49,669 bases of DNA, from positions 1-49,669 of the forward strand of contig QHTK01000077.1 in NCBI GenBank assembly GCA_003220795.1, written 5' to 3'. Every line of letters begins with the position of its first letter. The stretch's first letter is position 1. Below, in pieces: positions 1-7,557 of the stretch. The notes under the pieces were generated by a model. That model ran no database searches. It had not been told where the DNA came from and saw only the letters and a list, made by a program, of their open reading frames with translations. The position numbers and the translations under genes were made by a program. The DNA comes from Gemmatimonadota bacterium (GTDB lineage Bacteria; Gemmatimonadota; Gemmatimonadetes; Gemmatimonadales; GWC2-71-9).

Positions 1-699
1 CGGCTTCCCTGCCGGAATGCCGTCGCCGGGCGAGCCGCCGTACAGATAGATGCCTGTTCGCACGGCGTCGAACGCAAAGGCGCGGTCGCGCATCGCCGCC
101 GCGCTGTTCGCCACGTGCAGCACCGCCGGCCGCCGCGCCAGCCGGCCCACGGCCTGGCGGAACCGGTCCATCTGCACGTCGGCGGAGCCGTCCCGGCGCT
201 CGGCCGAGTGAAAGTGGGTGTAGCACCCCTCGAGGTACGGCGTATCGAGCAGGTCGGCGAGCGCGTCGACTTCATCCCAGCGCACGCCGCTGCGGCCCAT
301 GCCCGTGTCGATTTCGAGGTGAAACGACCCACCCCGGGCACCGCGGGCGATCCACGCCGCGATGGACCGCTCGTCGCCCAGCGCCGGCGTCAGCCGGTGC
401 TGCTGATACGCGTCGAACAGGTCGGGTCGCGCCGGCATGAAGACGAGCACCGGACGCGCGATCCCGGCGGCGCGCAGCTCCGCGCCCTCCTCGATCGTGG
501 CGACGCCGTACCCCCAGGGATCGAGCGGCTCCAGCGCCCGAGAAACGGCAACGGCTCCCACCCCGTACGCATTCGCCTTGACGACCGGGAGGAGCCGCGT
601 GCCCGCCACACGCGCGACGGTGCGGGCGTTTTCGACGACCGCGGCGAGGTCCACTTCGACCCAGGCGCGCGCGTCGCGCCCGCTCGTTGACACGTTCAC
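1..699 (-). CDS. alr: alanine racemase, N-terminal part (runs off the window)
   Basis: Alanine racemase interconverts L- and D-alanine with pyridoxal phosphate and supplies D-Ala for peptidoglycan. The first 233 residues are visible. They include the PLP-lysine motif VVKANAYGVGAV (Lys41) and racemase segments LEIDTGMGRSG and THFHSAERRDG. The family is usually about 360-380 residues, so the C-terminal third lies beyond position 1. I chose the GTG at 699-697; a second in-frame GTG at 693-691 is possible. A -10-like TATCAT (715-710) ends 11 bases before the GTG, so the message may have almost no leader. The gene diverges from mazG and shares its promoter palindrome. The family call is firm; only the exact start is uncertain. 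Confidence 0.95.
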   Translation of the reverse strand, partial: MNVSTSGRDARAWVEVDLAAVVENARTVARVAGTRLLPVVKANAYGVGAVAVSRALEPLDPWGYGVATIEEGAELRAAGIARPVLVFMPARPDLFDAYQQHRLTPALGDERSIAAWIARGARGGSFHLEIDTGMGRSGVRWDEVDALADLLDTPYLEGCYTHFHSAERRDGSADVQMDRFRQAVGRLARRPAVLHVANSAAAMRDRAFAFDAVRTGIYLYGGSPGDGIPAGKP

Positions 700-714
700 A
701 GGCGCGGGTATGAT
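687..714 (+). promoter_or_regulatory. sigma-70-type promoter of mazG, overlapping a divergent alr promoter
   Basis: On the plus strand TTGACA (687-692) is followed after 16 bases by TATGAT (709-714), close to the consensus for a housekeeping sigma factor. The -10 box sits in the palindrome GGGTATGATACCC. Read on the minus strand the same palindrome gives TATCAT (715-710), with TTGCAT 17 bases upstream (738-733) as a weaker -35. The two divergent promoters therefore overlap at their -10 boxes and probably compete for RNA polymerase. This is a sequence match only; no transcript data are available. Confidence 0.65.
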
Positions 715-761
715 ACCCGGCCCGGAAGCTAAATGCAAGACGATGAAGCGGTTGCACTCTC

Positions 762-766
762 GGAGG
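762..766 (+). promoter_or_regulatory. ribosome binding site that decides the mazG start
   Basis: GGAGG at 762-766 lies five bases before the in-frame GTG at 772. The upstream in-frame ATG at 733 has only a weak GGAAG and would give a leader of about 12 bases. The strong Shine-Dalgarno match is why the GTG is preferred as the start. Confidence 0.6.
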
Positions 767-771
767 AACGC

Positions 772-1152
772 GTGACGCCACGGGACCAGGACACCTTGAT
801 CACCGCCCTCCGGATCCAGGAGCGCGCCGCGGACGTGGGGTTTGACTGGACGGATGCGAGCGGACCGCGCGCCAAGATAGCAGAGGAATTGAGAGAACTG
901 GACCGGGAAACGAGAAAAGGGAAACGGGACACGATTGAAGATGAGATTGGCGATCTCTTGTTCGCAGTGGTGAACCTGGCGCGCAAGCTCGAGATCGATC
1001 CGCGCGCCGCACTCGAGCAAGCGAACGACAAATTCACGCGCCGCTTCGAGGCGGTCGAGCGGCTCGCCGAACGGCGCGGGATCGCCATGCGGCGCGCGAC
1101 GCTCGACGAGCTGGACAAGCTGTGGGACGAGGTGAAGGGTCAGTCCTTGTAG
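772..1152 (+). CDS. mazG: MazG-type nucleoside triphosphate pyrophosphohydrolase, single-domain form
   Basis: MazG enzymes hydrolyse (d)NTPs to monophosphates and pyrophosphate. The 126 residues match the second half of classical MazG: QERAADVGFDW, then the acidic EELREL, then EIGDLLFAVVNLAR with the E-x-x-D metal ligands, then KFTRRFEAVE. E. coli MazG has two such domains and about 260 residues; the first domain is missing here. GTG 772 was chosen for its strong upstream GGAGG; ATG 733 in the same frame would add 13 residues. Its own near-consensus promoter argues that it is a working gene rather than a remnant. Bases about 870-965 are AT-richer, use rare AGA/TTG/ATA codons and carry the repetitive GGGAAAC-like patch. 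The 3' end overlaps the convergent rtcB end by 13 bases. Confidence 0.85.
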   Translation: MTPRDQDTLITALRIQERAADVGFDWTDASGPRAKIAEELRELDRETRKGKRDTIEDEIGDLLFAVVNLARKLEIDPRAALEQANDKFTRRFEAVERLAERRGIAMRRATLDELDKLWDEVKGQSL

Positions 1153-2345
1153 GGATCGAACTCCTCCGCCCCCGCCATGACCACGATGAGCGGTCGCAGG
1201 ACGTGCAGCACTTGGACGGTTGGCCCCTGCGCCGCGAGCACGTCGGGGAGCCGCCGATACACGTGCGGGCTCTCGTCCGTCCCGCCGCCGCGCAGCACGA
1301 CGCCCTTCTGCTCCACCCACTCGAGCATCATGTCCCGCGAGATCGCGCCGGGCTTGATCACCCGACCCTGCTTGCGCTTCCCCGCCGCGGCGGTGCGGCT
1401 CATCACTCGGCCCGCGCCGTGCACCGTCGAGTACAGCGCGCGCGCCTGCAGCTCCCGCACGGCGGGCTCATCCGACGCGACGCCCTGAATGATCACCGCG
1501 TCGTCTCCCATAGACCCGCCGACGAATCCCTTCTGGCCGGGGAACGCGGGCGTCGCGCCTTTGCGCACCACGTAGAAACGCTCGCCGCCGTGCTCTTCCT
1601 GCCAGGCGAAGTTGTGGTGGTTGTGCACCAGCTCGAGCTCCCGCCCGCCGAGCAACGCCACCACCTTGCGCGCCACCCACTCGCGGCCGGCATAGGCGTA
1701 GCGGCCCGCCAGGTTCATGAGCTGCCAATAGGCGTCACCCACCGGCGTCGCGACGTCGAGCAGGGCCTCCTGCTCGGGAACGCGCTCGCCCCAGGCGCGA
1801 TTCTGCCCCAGCGCCAGGAACCCGTGCGCCACCCCAAAGCCGAAGCCGCGCGAGCCGAAGTGCACGCCGACCCACACGTGGTCCGCCTCGTCGGCGAACA
1901 CGTCCACGTAGTGGTTGCCGCTGCCCACGGTGCCGAGCTGCTCGCGCGCCTTGGCGCGCAGCCGCTCCCGCTCGTGCTTGCCCGGCACGGCGTCCCACGC
2001 CGCATCCGCGAACAGCGGGTCGTCGGTGGGCGCGTCGCCGGCGCGGTTCTTCCGCCCCACCCCGAACGAGATCGTGTCCTGGATGGCGTCGGCCAGCTCG
2101 GGGAGGTGCCGCCCCAGCCGGGCCGGGCTCAGGTCGGTGCGGATCGCGGCGTTGCCGCACGCGATGTCGAACCCCACGCCCACCACCGACACCTGATTGC
2201 GATAGGCCGCCACGCCGCCGATCGGCATGACGTACCCCAAGTGTCCATCCGCCATGAGCGCCGCGCGCTCGGCCCGGCTCGCGACGTCGCGCAGCTGGGC
2301 CAGCGTCTGAGGCTCGTGCGTCCCGAAAATCTGAGGCTCGGTCAT
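1140..2345 (-). CDS. rtcB: RtcB family RNA-splicing ligase
   Basis: RtcB joins RNA 2',3'-cyclic phosphate (or 3'-phosphate) ends to 5'-OH ends using GTP and Mn2+, in RNA repair or tRNA splicing. The 401 residues carry the metal-binding set: GFDIACGN (Asp60, Cys63), SGNH (His145), HFGSRG (His162) and NHHNFAW (about 242-248). The guanylylated histidine lies in VHGAGRVMSR (His309), and GSMGDDAVIIQG precedes it. The start is ATG 2345, seven bases after the asnS stop, so the pair is probably one transcript from the asnS promoter. No rtcA or archease partner is nearby. Reads such as DIACGN instead of the commoner DIGCGM hint at a divergent RtcB branch. Ligase activity is inferred from the conserved ligands. 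Confidence 0.92.
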   Translation of the reverse strand: MTEPQIFGTHEPQTLAQLRDVASRAERAALMADGHLGYVMPIGGVAAYRNQVSVVGVGFDIACGNAAIRTDLSPARLGRHLPELADAIQDTISFGVGRKNRAGDAPTDDPLFADAAWDAVPGKHERERLRAKAREQLGTVGSGNHYVDVFADEADHVWVGVHFGSRGFGFGVAHGFLALGQNRAWGERVPEQEALLDVATPVGDAYWQLMNLAGRYAYAGREWVARKVVALLGGRELELVHNHHNFAWQEEHGGERFYVVRKGATPAFPGQKGFVGGSMGDDAVIIQGVASDEPAVRELQARALYSTVHGAGRVMSRTAAAGKRKQGRVIKPGAISRDMMLEWVEQKGVVLRGGGTDESPHVYRRLPDVLAAQGPTVQVLHVLRPLIVVMAGAEEFDPYKD

Positions 2346-2352
2346 GCCCCCC

Positions 2353-3651
2353 TCACGGCCACAGCTTGTACAGCGTCCGCGGAAATGCGATCGCCTCGCG
2401 AATGTGCGGGATGCCACAGATCCACGCGACCGTGCGCTCCACGCCCAGCCCAAAGCCCGCGTGGACGAACGTCCCGTACTTGCGGAGATCCAGGTACCAG
2501 CTGTACGCCTCCTCGGGAAGCTTCTCCTCGCGGATGCGCGTGAGCAGCCTGTCGTAGTCGTCCTCGCGCTGGCTGCCCCCGATGATCTCGCCGTACCCCT
2601 CCGGCGCCAGCATGTCGTTGTTGAGCACGGTGCGCGGGTCGGCGGGGTTTTCCTTCATATAGAAGGCCTTCACGGCCTTGGGGTAGTTGTAGACCATCAC
2701 GGGACGATCGTACTGTTTGGCGAGCAGCGTCTCGGCGTCTCCCCCCAGGTCGCGGCCCCATTCGATGTCGCTCCCCAACGCCTTGAGCTTTTCCACCGCG
2801 TCGGTGTAGGAAATCCGGGGAAACGGCGGCCGGACGCGCTCGAGCGCAGTCGTGTCCCGCTCGAGATCGACCAGCTCCGCGCGCTTCCGCTCGAGCGAGC
2901 GCGCCACGACGTAGGAGACGAACTCCTCCTGAAGCTTCATATTGTCGTCGGAGTCGTTCCAGGCGACTTCGGGCTCGACCATCCAGAACTCGGTAAGATG
3001 ACGGCGCGTCTTGGACTTCTCGGCGCGGAACGTGGGCCCGAAGCAGTACACCTTGCCGTGTGCCGCCGCCGCGGCTTCGACGTACAGCTGGCCGGTCTGG
3101 GCCAGATACGCCGTGCCCAGGTCGAAGTACTCAGTCGAGAACAGGTTCCCGGCGGCTTCGCCGATCGCGCCCGTGAGGATCGGCGTGTCGACCAGCACAA
3201 AGTTGCGCTCGTAGAAGAAGTCGCGGATCGCCTGGATCACTTCGTGGCGCACCCGGGCGATCGCGACCTGGCGGCGGCTGCGCAGCCACAGGTGCCGGTG
3301 CTCGAACAGGAAGGCGGTGCCGTGCTCCTTGGGCGTGATCGGGAAATCCTCGCTCGGCCCGAGGATCGTCAGGTCGGCGGCCGTGAGCTCGACACCCCCC
3401 GGCGCCCGCGTGTCGGCGCGCACCAGCCCCGTCACCTCGACGGACGTCTCCTGCGTGAGCCGGCCGAACGCCTCCCAGGCGGCGTCGGGGACATCCTTCT
3501 TGGAGAGGACCACTTGCAAGTAACCCGTGCCGTCGCGCAGCATCACGAACGCGATCTTGCCGCTCGAGCGCGTGGTCATCACCCAGCCGCGCACGAGGAC
3601 CGAGCGGCCCCCGAGGCGCGGCAACGCCTCGATACGATGAAGGTCGGGCAT
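2353..3651 (-). CDS. asnS: asparagine--tRNA ligase
   Basis: AsnRS charges tRNA-Asn with asparagine in the cytoplasm. The 432-residue length fits bacterial AsnRS. An OB-fold anticodon-binding domain (about 15-105, VLVRGWVMTTRSSGKIAFV) is followed by the class II catalytic core: motif 2 around GPTFRAEKSKTRRH and motif 3 GFGLGVERTVAW. The C-terminal segment IREAIAFPRTLYKLWP favours AsnRS over the related AspRS. The start is ATG 3651. The -10 box of a good promoter ends 10 bases upstream, so the mRNA is predicted to be nearly leaderless. The first 15 bases overlap the 5' end of the opposing PQQ-repeat gene if that gene starts at 3637. rtcB follows. Confidence 0.96.
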   Translation of the reverse strand: MPDLHRIEALPRLGGRSVLVRGWVMTTRSSGKIAFVMLRDGTGYLQVVLSKKDVPDAAWEAFGRLTQETSVEVTGLVRADTRAPGGVELTAADLTILGPSEDFPITPKEHGTAFLFEHRHLWLRSRRQVAIARVRHEVIQAIRDFFYERNFVLVDTPILTGAIGEAAGNLFSTEYFDLGTAYLAQTGQLYVEAAAAAHGKVYCFGPTFRAEKSKTRRHLTEFWMVEPEVAWNDSDDNMKLQEEFVSYVVARSLERKRAELVDLERDTTALERVRPPFPRISYTDAVEKLKALGSDIEWGRDLGGDAETLLAKQYDRPVMVYNYPKAVKAFYMKENPADPRTVLNNDMLAPEGYGEIIGGSQREDDYDRLLTRIREEKLPEEAYSWYLDLRKYGTFVHAGFGLGVERTVAWICGIPHIREAIAFPRTLYKLWP

Positions 3652-4782
3652 AGGCGCGGCATACTAGTGGCGGGGTTTTGGGCTGTCAACGCGACGGCCT
3701 GCGCGACGCCGTACGTGCCGCCTTCGCGGCTTGGCCCGCAGCGCCAGGAAGCGAGCTGGCCCGTCTACCTCGGTACGCCGCGCCACGACGCCTGCATCGC
3801 CGAGTCGGTGAACGCCGATCCGCGGCCGCTGTGGCACACCAGCGTGGGCCGGGCGGTGCGCGGCAGTCCCGCCCTGGGCGAAACCGTGATCGTCGTGGGC
3901 GTCGCCGACCGGGTGGTGACGCTGGTCGACCGGGCCACCGGTCAGGGGCTGTGGCGCGCGCGGCTCGCGGGCACCATTCACGCCGGGCCGCTGCTCGACG
4001 GCGACCGCGTCTACGTCGCGACCGAGGCCACCCCCGACGCGCGCATCTACGCCCTGCGCCTGCGCGACGGCGGGACTCTGTGGAGCACCAAGACCGAGAG
4101 TATCGTGGCGCCGCTCGCGCTCGACGGCGACACGCTGTACGCCGCGACGGAGTCGGGCACCGTGTTGCGGCTCGAGACCGACGGCGGGAAAGTCACCTGG
4201 CGCCGGCGGCTCGCCGGTGGCGGGGCCCGCGCCGCCCCGATCCCGGTGGGCGACGGGATCGTCGTCGCCACGACCGCGGACACGCTATACCTGCTGGAGC
4301 GCGCCTCGGGCCAGGTCCGCACCCGTCTCCACACGCCCGGCACGATGATCGCCGCGCCCGCGCTCGACGGCGCGCGGCTCTACGCGGCGACGACCGCGGG
4401 GCGCATGCTCGCGATCGACTTCCCGGCCCTCACCGTGGCGTGGGACCTCCCGGCGGGGGACGCGGTATTGGGCGCTCCCGCCGTCGCGCACGACACCGTG
4501 TATGCCCTGGCGCGCAACGGCACGCTGTGGCTCGTGCCCAAGGACCGCCCGTCCGAGGCACGCTCCTTCGCGCTCGGCATCACGGCCACGGCGGGACCGA
4601 CGCCGGTGGCGTCGGGCGTGCTGGTGGCGAGCGTGTCGGGCGAGGTGCTGCTCGTCGACCGGCGGGCTGGTACCATTCTGTGGCGAATCGAGCTGGACGG
4701 GCCGATCGAGCAACCGCCGCTGGTGCGCGACCGGCAGCTGGTGATCGTCGCCGGCCGGGGCGACATTCAGGCGTACCGATGA
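3637..4782 (+). CDS. PQQ-like beta-propeller repeat lipoprotein (BamB-like)
   Basis: This is a 381-residue exported protein with PQQ-type beta-propeller repeats. N-terminal MKVGHRR, then a short hydrophobic stretch and a plausible lipobox ending at Cys22 (ATAC), suggest a lipoprotein anchored to a membrane facing the periplasm. The rest is built from propeller blades of the type seen in VYVATEA, TLYAATESGTVLRLET, LYAATTAGRMLAIDF and VLLVDRRAGTILWR. BamB of the outer-membrane assembly machinery has this fold, but many unrelated proteins do too, so a BamB role is only a possibility. Start ATG 3637 was chosen because it gives a proper signal sequence; GTG 3667 is the alternative and would avoid overlap with asnS. 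The stop overlaps the next gene's ATG, so the two are probably co-translated. Confidence 0.8.
   Translation: MKVGHRRGILVAGFWAVNATACATPYVPPSRLGPQRQEASWPVYLGTPRHDACIAESVNADPRPLWHTSVGRAVRGSPALGETVIVVGVADRVVTLVDRATGQGLWRARLAGTIHAGPLLDGDRVYVATEATPDARIYALRLRDGGTLWSTKTESIVAPLALDGDTLYAATESGTVLRLETDGGKVTWRRRLAGGGARAAPIPVGDGIVVATTADTLYLLERASGQVRTRLHTPGTMIAAPALDGARLYAATTAGRMLAIDFPALTVAWDLPAGDAVLGAPAVAHDTVYALARNGTLWLVPKDRPSEARSFALGITATAGPTPVASGVLVASVSGEVLLVDRRAGTILWRIELDGPIEQPPLVRDRQLVIVAGRGDIQAYR
3661..3689 (-). promoter_or_regulatory. sigma-70-type promoter of asnS-rtcB
   Basis: On the minus strand a perfect TTGACA (3689-3684) is followed, after exactly 17 bases, by TAGTAT (3666-3661). The expected transcription start near 3654 is about three bases before the asnS ATG, which predicts a leaderless or near-leaderless message. 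The promoter lies inside the 5' end of the divergent PQQ-repeat gene, so the two transcription units interleave here. Confidence 0.65.
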
Positions 4783-5330
4783 TGCGCGGGACGAGCGCTC
4801 TGGTCGCTGGCGTGCTCTGCGCCCCGGGTCTGCTGCGGGCACAGGGGGACAGCGTCGCACGACGGCACGACGGCACGTTGCCCGCCAGTGCTGCCGCCGC
4901 CCGTGTGGCAGCCCTCGGGCAACGTGCAACGTTCCAACGTGCCGTCGTGCATTACGGCAAGTGGCTCGCCGCCGGCGGCGCCGTCGCGTTCACGGTGATG
5001 GGGGCGCACGAGCACGCCCAGTCGAACCGCGAGTTCAACCAGCTCCTGGCCCTGTGCCGCCGCGACAACGCCAACTGCCTGCTCGGTGCCGACGGCACCT
5101 ACGTGGACCCCGCCGCCGAGCAGCAGTACCAGTCCTCGATCCACTTTGACCGCCGCGCCCGGCTGCGCCTGATGGCGGGCCAGGCGACGCTGCTCGTCGC
5201 CGCCGGGCTGTTCATCGCCGACCTGACCCACCGGGCGGGGGGACCGGTGAATAAACCGTTTGCGCCGCTGAAAGTGACGGTGGACGAACGGACTGGTGGG
5301 GCGCTGGTGGGGGTGCGGGTGACGTTCTAG
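4779..5330 (+). CDS. exported or membrane protein of unknown function
   Basis: I do not recognise this 183-residue protein. It has an N-terminal signal-like segment (TSALVAGVLCAPGLLRAQG) and two further hydrophobic stretches, near WLAAGGAVAFTVMGA and ATLLVAAGLFIADL. The region between them has two cysteines (LLALCRRDNANCLLG). The ATG overlaps the stop of the PQQ-repeat lipoprotein, so the two proteins are likely made together and may act in the same envelope process. Codons for residues about 28-58 lie in a nested inverted repeat (4865-4880 pairs perfectly with 4935-4950). The encoded segment is alanine-rich and looks like inserted sequence rather than ancestral coding sequence. Expression is supported only by the frame and operon context. 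Confidence 0.65.
   Translation: MMRGTSALVAGVLCAPGLLRAQGDSVARRHDGTLPASAAAARVAALGQRATFQRAVVHYGKWLAAGGAVAFTVMGAHEHAQSNREFNQLLALCRRDNANCLLGADGTYVDPAAEQQYQSSIHFDRRARLRLMAGQATLLVAAGLFIADLTHRAGGPVNKPFAPLKVTVDERTGGALVGVRVTF
4865..4950. repeat. nested inverted repeat inside a coding region
   Basis: The 16-base arm GCACGACGGCACGTTG (4865-4880) is exactly complementary to 4935-4950. A second, inner pair of 12-base arms overlaps it: GCACGTTGCCCG at 4873-4884 and its complement at 4916-4927. The whole unit lies within the exported-protein gene and is translated in frame. It resembles an in-frame palindromic insertion. Confidence 0.75.
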
Positions 5331-5428
5331 TGCGGAATGCGGAGTGTGGAATGCGGAATGTAGATGTAGGTGTCGTGCCGCACGAGATCAACCGTTTCAC
5401 TCCGCATTCCACACTCCGCACTCCGCAC
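5330..5428. repeat. heptamer-built palindrome between convergent genes
   Basis: Two 31-base arms (5330-5360 and 5398-5428) are inverted copies of each other apart from two positions. Each arm is a run of the heptamer TGCGGA(A/G) and variants, and the loop is 37 bases. In a minus-strand transcript both mismatches become G-U pairs, so an RNA copied after recG would fold into a long stem. It could act as a 3' stabiliser or terminator for the convergent genes, although no U-tract follows. A sister element lies at 17915-18015. Confidence 0.8.
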
Positions 5429-5433
5429 TCGCC

Positions 5434-7497
5434 TCACCCCACCCTGAACAACTCAAACCCCCGCTCGTACCGCGCCACGATCCGCTCCCGGTACGCCGCA
5501 TGCTCCGGCCGGACGAGGGCGGGGTCGCGGGCGATGATCTCGGCCGCCGCGCGGCGCGCCGCCTCCAGCAGCGGCAAGTCGGTCGCGAAGTTGGCATAGC
5601 GCAACGGGACGCCGCCCGACTGGCGCGCCCCGGCGAGCTCGCCCATGCCGCGCTCCTGCAAGTCGAGCTCAGCGATCTTGAAGCCGTCGGTGGTCTCGGT
5701 GAACGCTTTCAGGCGGGCGGCGGCCGACGGCACGTTCGAAAGCAGGATGCAGTGGCTCGCCGCGGCGCCGCGCCCCACCCGGCCGCGCAACTGGTGCAGC
5801 TGCGCCAGTCCGAAGCGCTCGGCGTGCTCGATCAGCATCACCGTCGCGTTCGCGACGTCGATCCCCACCTCGATCACGCTCGTCGCGACGAGGATCTGCA
5901 CCGCGTTATCGCGGAATGCCCGCATGGTCGCGTCCCGCTCCTCCGCCTTGAGGCGCCCGTGCACCAGCCCGACGCGGAATTCCGCGAACACCTCGCGCAG
6001 ATCTTCGGCCATCGTGGTCGCCGCCTTCAGGTCGGCGCGCTCCGACTCGTCGATCACGGGATAGATCACGTACGCCTGGCGTCCCGCGGCGCACTCGGAC
6101 CGGATGAACGCGTAGATCTTCTTGCGGGCGGCGTCGCCGCGCAGCGCGGTCTTCACGCTGCCCCGCCCCGGGGGCCGCTCCCGCAGCTCCGTCACGTCCA
6201 GGTCGCCGTACAGCGTCAGCGCCAGCGAGCGCGGGATCGGCGTCGCGGTGAGGAGCAGCACGTCGGGCGCATCGCCCTTCTCCACGAGCGCGGCGCGCTG
6301 CTCCACCCCGAACCGGTGCTGCTCGTCCACCACCGCGAGGCCCAGCCGGTGGAACGTGACCGCCTCCTGGATCAGGGCGTGCGTCCCCACCACGAGCCGC
6401 GCCGCGCCATGTCCGATGCGCTCCCGCGCCGCGCGCTTCTCCGCCGGCGTCAGCCGGCCGATCAACAGCTCAGGGCGCAGCTCGAGCGGCTCCAGCAACC
6501 GGGCGAGCGTCGCGCCGTGCTGCTCGGCGAGCAGCTCGGTCGGCGCCATGATCGCCGCCTGATAGTCGTTCTCCACGGCGAGCAGCATCGCGAACAGCGC
6601 GACCACGGTCTTCCCCGTGCCCACGTCGCCCATCAGCAGCCGGTGCATGCGGAGCGGCGCCGTCATGTCGCCCGCGATCTCGCGTACCGCCCGGCGCTGG
6701 TCGTCCGTGAGCGCGAAGGGGAGATGCTCCTTCAAGCGGGTGGTGAGCTCCTTCTTGAGCGTGAATTCGATCCCCGCGCGGGCCCGCTTCGCGAGGTGCC
6801 GCGCGCGGGCCTGCACCAGCTGCTGATCGAACAGCTCGTCGAACGCGAGACGCCGCCGGCCCGCCTCGGCGTCGTCCGGATCCCGCGGCCGATGCACGGC
6901 GGCGAGCGCCGCGCGCAGGTCGGGTATCCCCACGGCGGCGCGTAACCGCGGTGGATGAGGATCGACGGCGAGTCCGAGCAGCGCGTCGAGATGCTGGTGG
7001 ATGAGCGTGCGGATCTGGCGGTGCGTCAGGCCTTCCGTCGCCGGATAGATCGGGAGCACGAGCCCGCGCTCCGGCCGCGCTTCGCCCTCGTCCGCGAGCA
7101 CCACGAACTCCCGGGGGACGAGCTGGCGCCCGTGGTAGTAGCGCACCGGACCGGTCACCAGCAGCACCTGCCCCTGCTTGATCTGACGCTCCAGAAACGG
7201 TTGGCCCGGCCACGCGCACTCGAGCAGGCCGCTCTCGTCGCGCAGGACGGCCCGGAAGACGCGCAGCCCGCGCCGCGTCGGCAGCACGCCGGTGGTGACC
7301 ACCTGCCCGACGCAGCTCACCTCCTCGCCCACCCGCGCTCGAGCCAGCGGCGTGACGGTGGTCGCGTCGAGATAGCGGTGCGGAGCGTGATACAGCAGAT
7401 CGCCGACCGTGCGGATCCCGAGCCGCGCCAGCGCCTCGGCGCGCTTCGGCCCGACGCCCTTCAGATATTTCACCGACGTCGTCAGCGACAACGTCAC
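5434..7497 (-). CDS. recG: ATP-dependent DNA helicase RecG
   Basis: RecG remodels stalled replication forks and branch-migrates Holliday junctions. The 687 residues show the expected order. First comes a wedge/OB region (about 10-150, GVGPKRAEALARLGI and VSCVGQVV). Next is helicase domain 1 with Walker A GDVGTGKT (290-297), MAPTELLAEQH and the DEQH box (391-394, DEQHRFGVEQR), then LTATPIPRS. Helicase domain 2 carries VATSVIEVGIDV and QLRGRVGRG. The C-terminal motif LQERGMGELAGARQSG is diagnostic for RecG. The start is ATG 7497. It follows ftsY by 57 bases that are mostly an 11-base tandem repeat. recG is the last gene of the long leftward gene string. Confidence 0.97.
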   Translation of the reverse strand: MTLSLTTSVKYLKGVGPKRAEALARLGIRTVGDLLYHAPHRYLDATTVTPLARARVGEEVSCVGQVVTTGVLPTRRGLRVFRAVLRDESGLLECAWPGQPFLERQIKQGQVLLVTGPVRYYHGRQLVPREFVVLADEGEARPERGLVLPIYPATEGLTHRQIRTLIHQHLDALLGLAVDPHPPRLRAAVGIPDLRAALAAVHRPRDPDDAEAGRRRLAFDELFDQQLVQARARHLAKRARAGIEFTLKKELTTRLKEHLPFALTDDQRRAVREIAGDMTAPLRMHRLLMGDVGTGKTVVALFAMLLAVENDYQAAIMAPTELLAEQHGATLARLLEPLELRPELLIGRLTPAEKRAARERIGHGAARLVVGTHALIQEAVTFHRLGLAVVDEQHRFGVEQRAALVEKGDAPDVLLLTATPIPRSLALTLYGDLDVTELRERPPGRGSVKTALRGDAARKKIYAFIRSECAAGRQAYVIYPVIDESERADLKAATTMAEDLREVFAEFRVGLVHGRLKAEERDATMRAFRDNAVQILVATSVIEVGIDVANATVMLIEHAERFGLAQLHQLRGRVGRGAAASHCILLSNVPSAAARLKAFTETTDGFKIAELDLQERGMGELAGARQSGGVPLRYANFATDLPLLEAARRAAAEIIARDPALVRPEHAAYRERIVARYERGFELFRVG

Positions 7498-7513
7498 TTC
7501 CCTTCCCCCCTCC

Positions 7514-7557
7514 CCGGCAGTTCACCGGCCGTTCCCCGGCCGTTCCCCGGCCGTTCA
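7514..7557. repeat. four tandem copies of an 11-base unit between ftsY and recG
   Basis: CCGGCAGTTCA, CCGGCCGTTCC, CCGGCCGTTCC and CCGGCCGTTCA follow one another without spacers. The ftsY stop codon (7557-7555) lies in the last copy. Degenerate copies of the same unit (CCGGCCGTTTT, then CCCGGTCGTTCC) occur at 9700-9722 inside the VWA-like gene. This is therefore a dispersed family rather than a local slippage. Confidence 0.8.

Noticed and set aside
772..1152. mazG as a pseudogene
   Set aside because: The frame is open, the active-site acidic residues are intact, and it has a near-consensus promoter and a strong ribosome binding site. Single-domain MazG proteins exist.
1122..2543. 473-codon plus-strand frame over rtcB
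   Set aside because: It is antisense to RtcB, which has all its metal ligands. The translation shows no family motif.
5330..5428. CRISPR-like array
   Set aside because: The heptamers are contiguous and arranged as one inverted repeat, without unique spacers of constant length and without cas genes.
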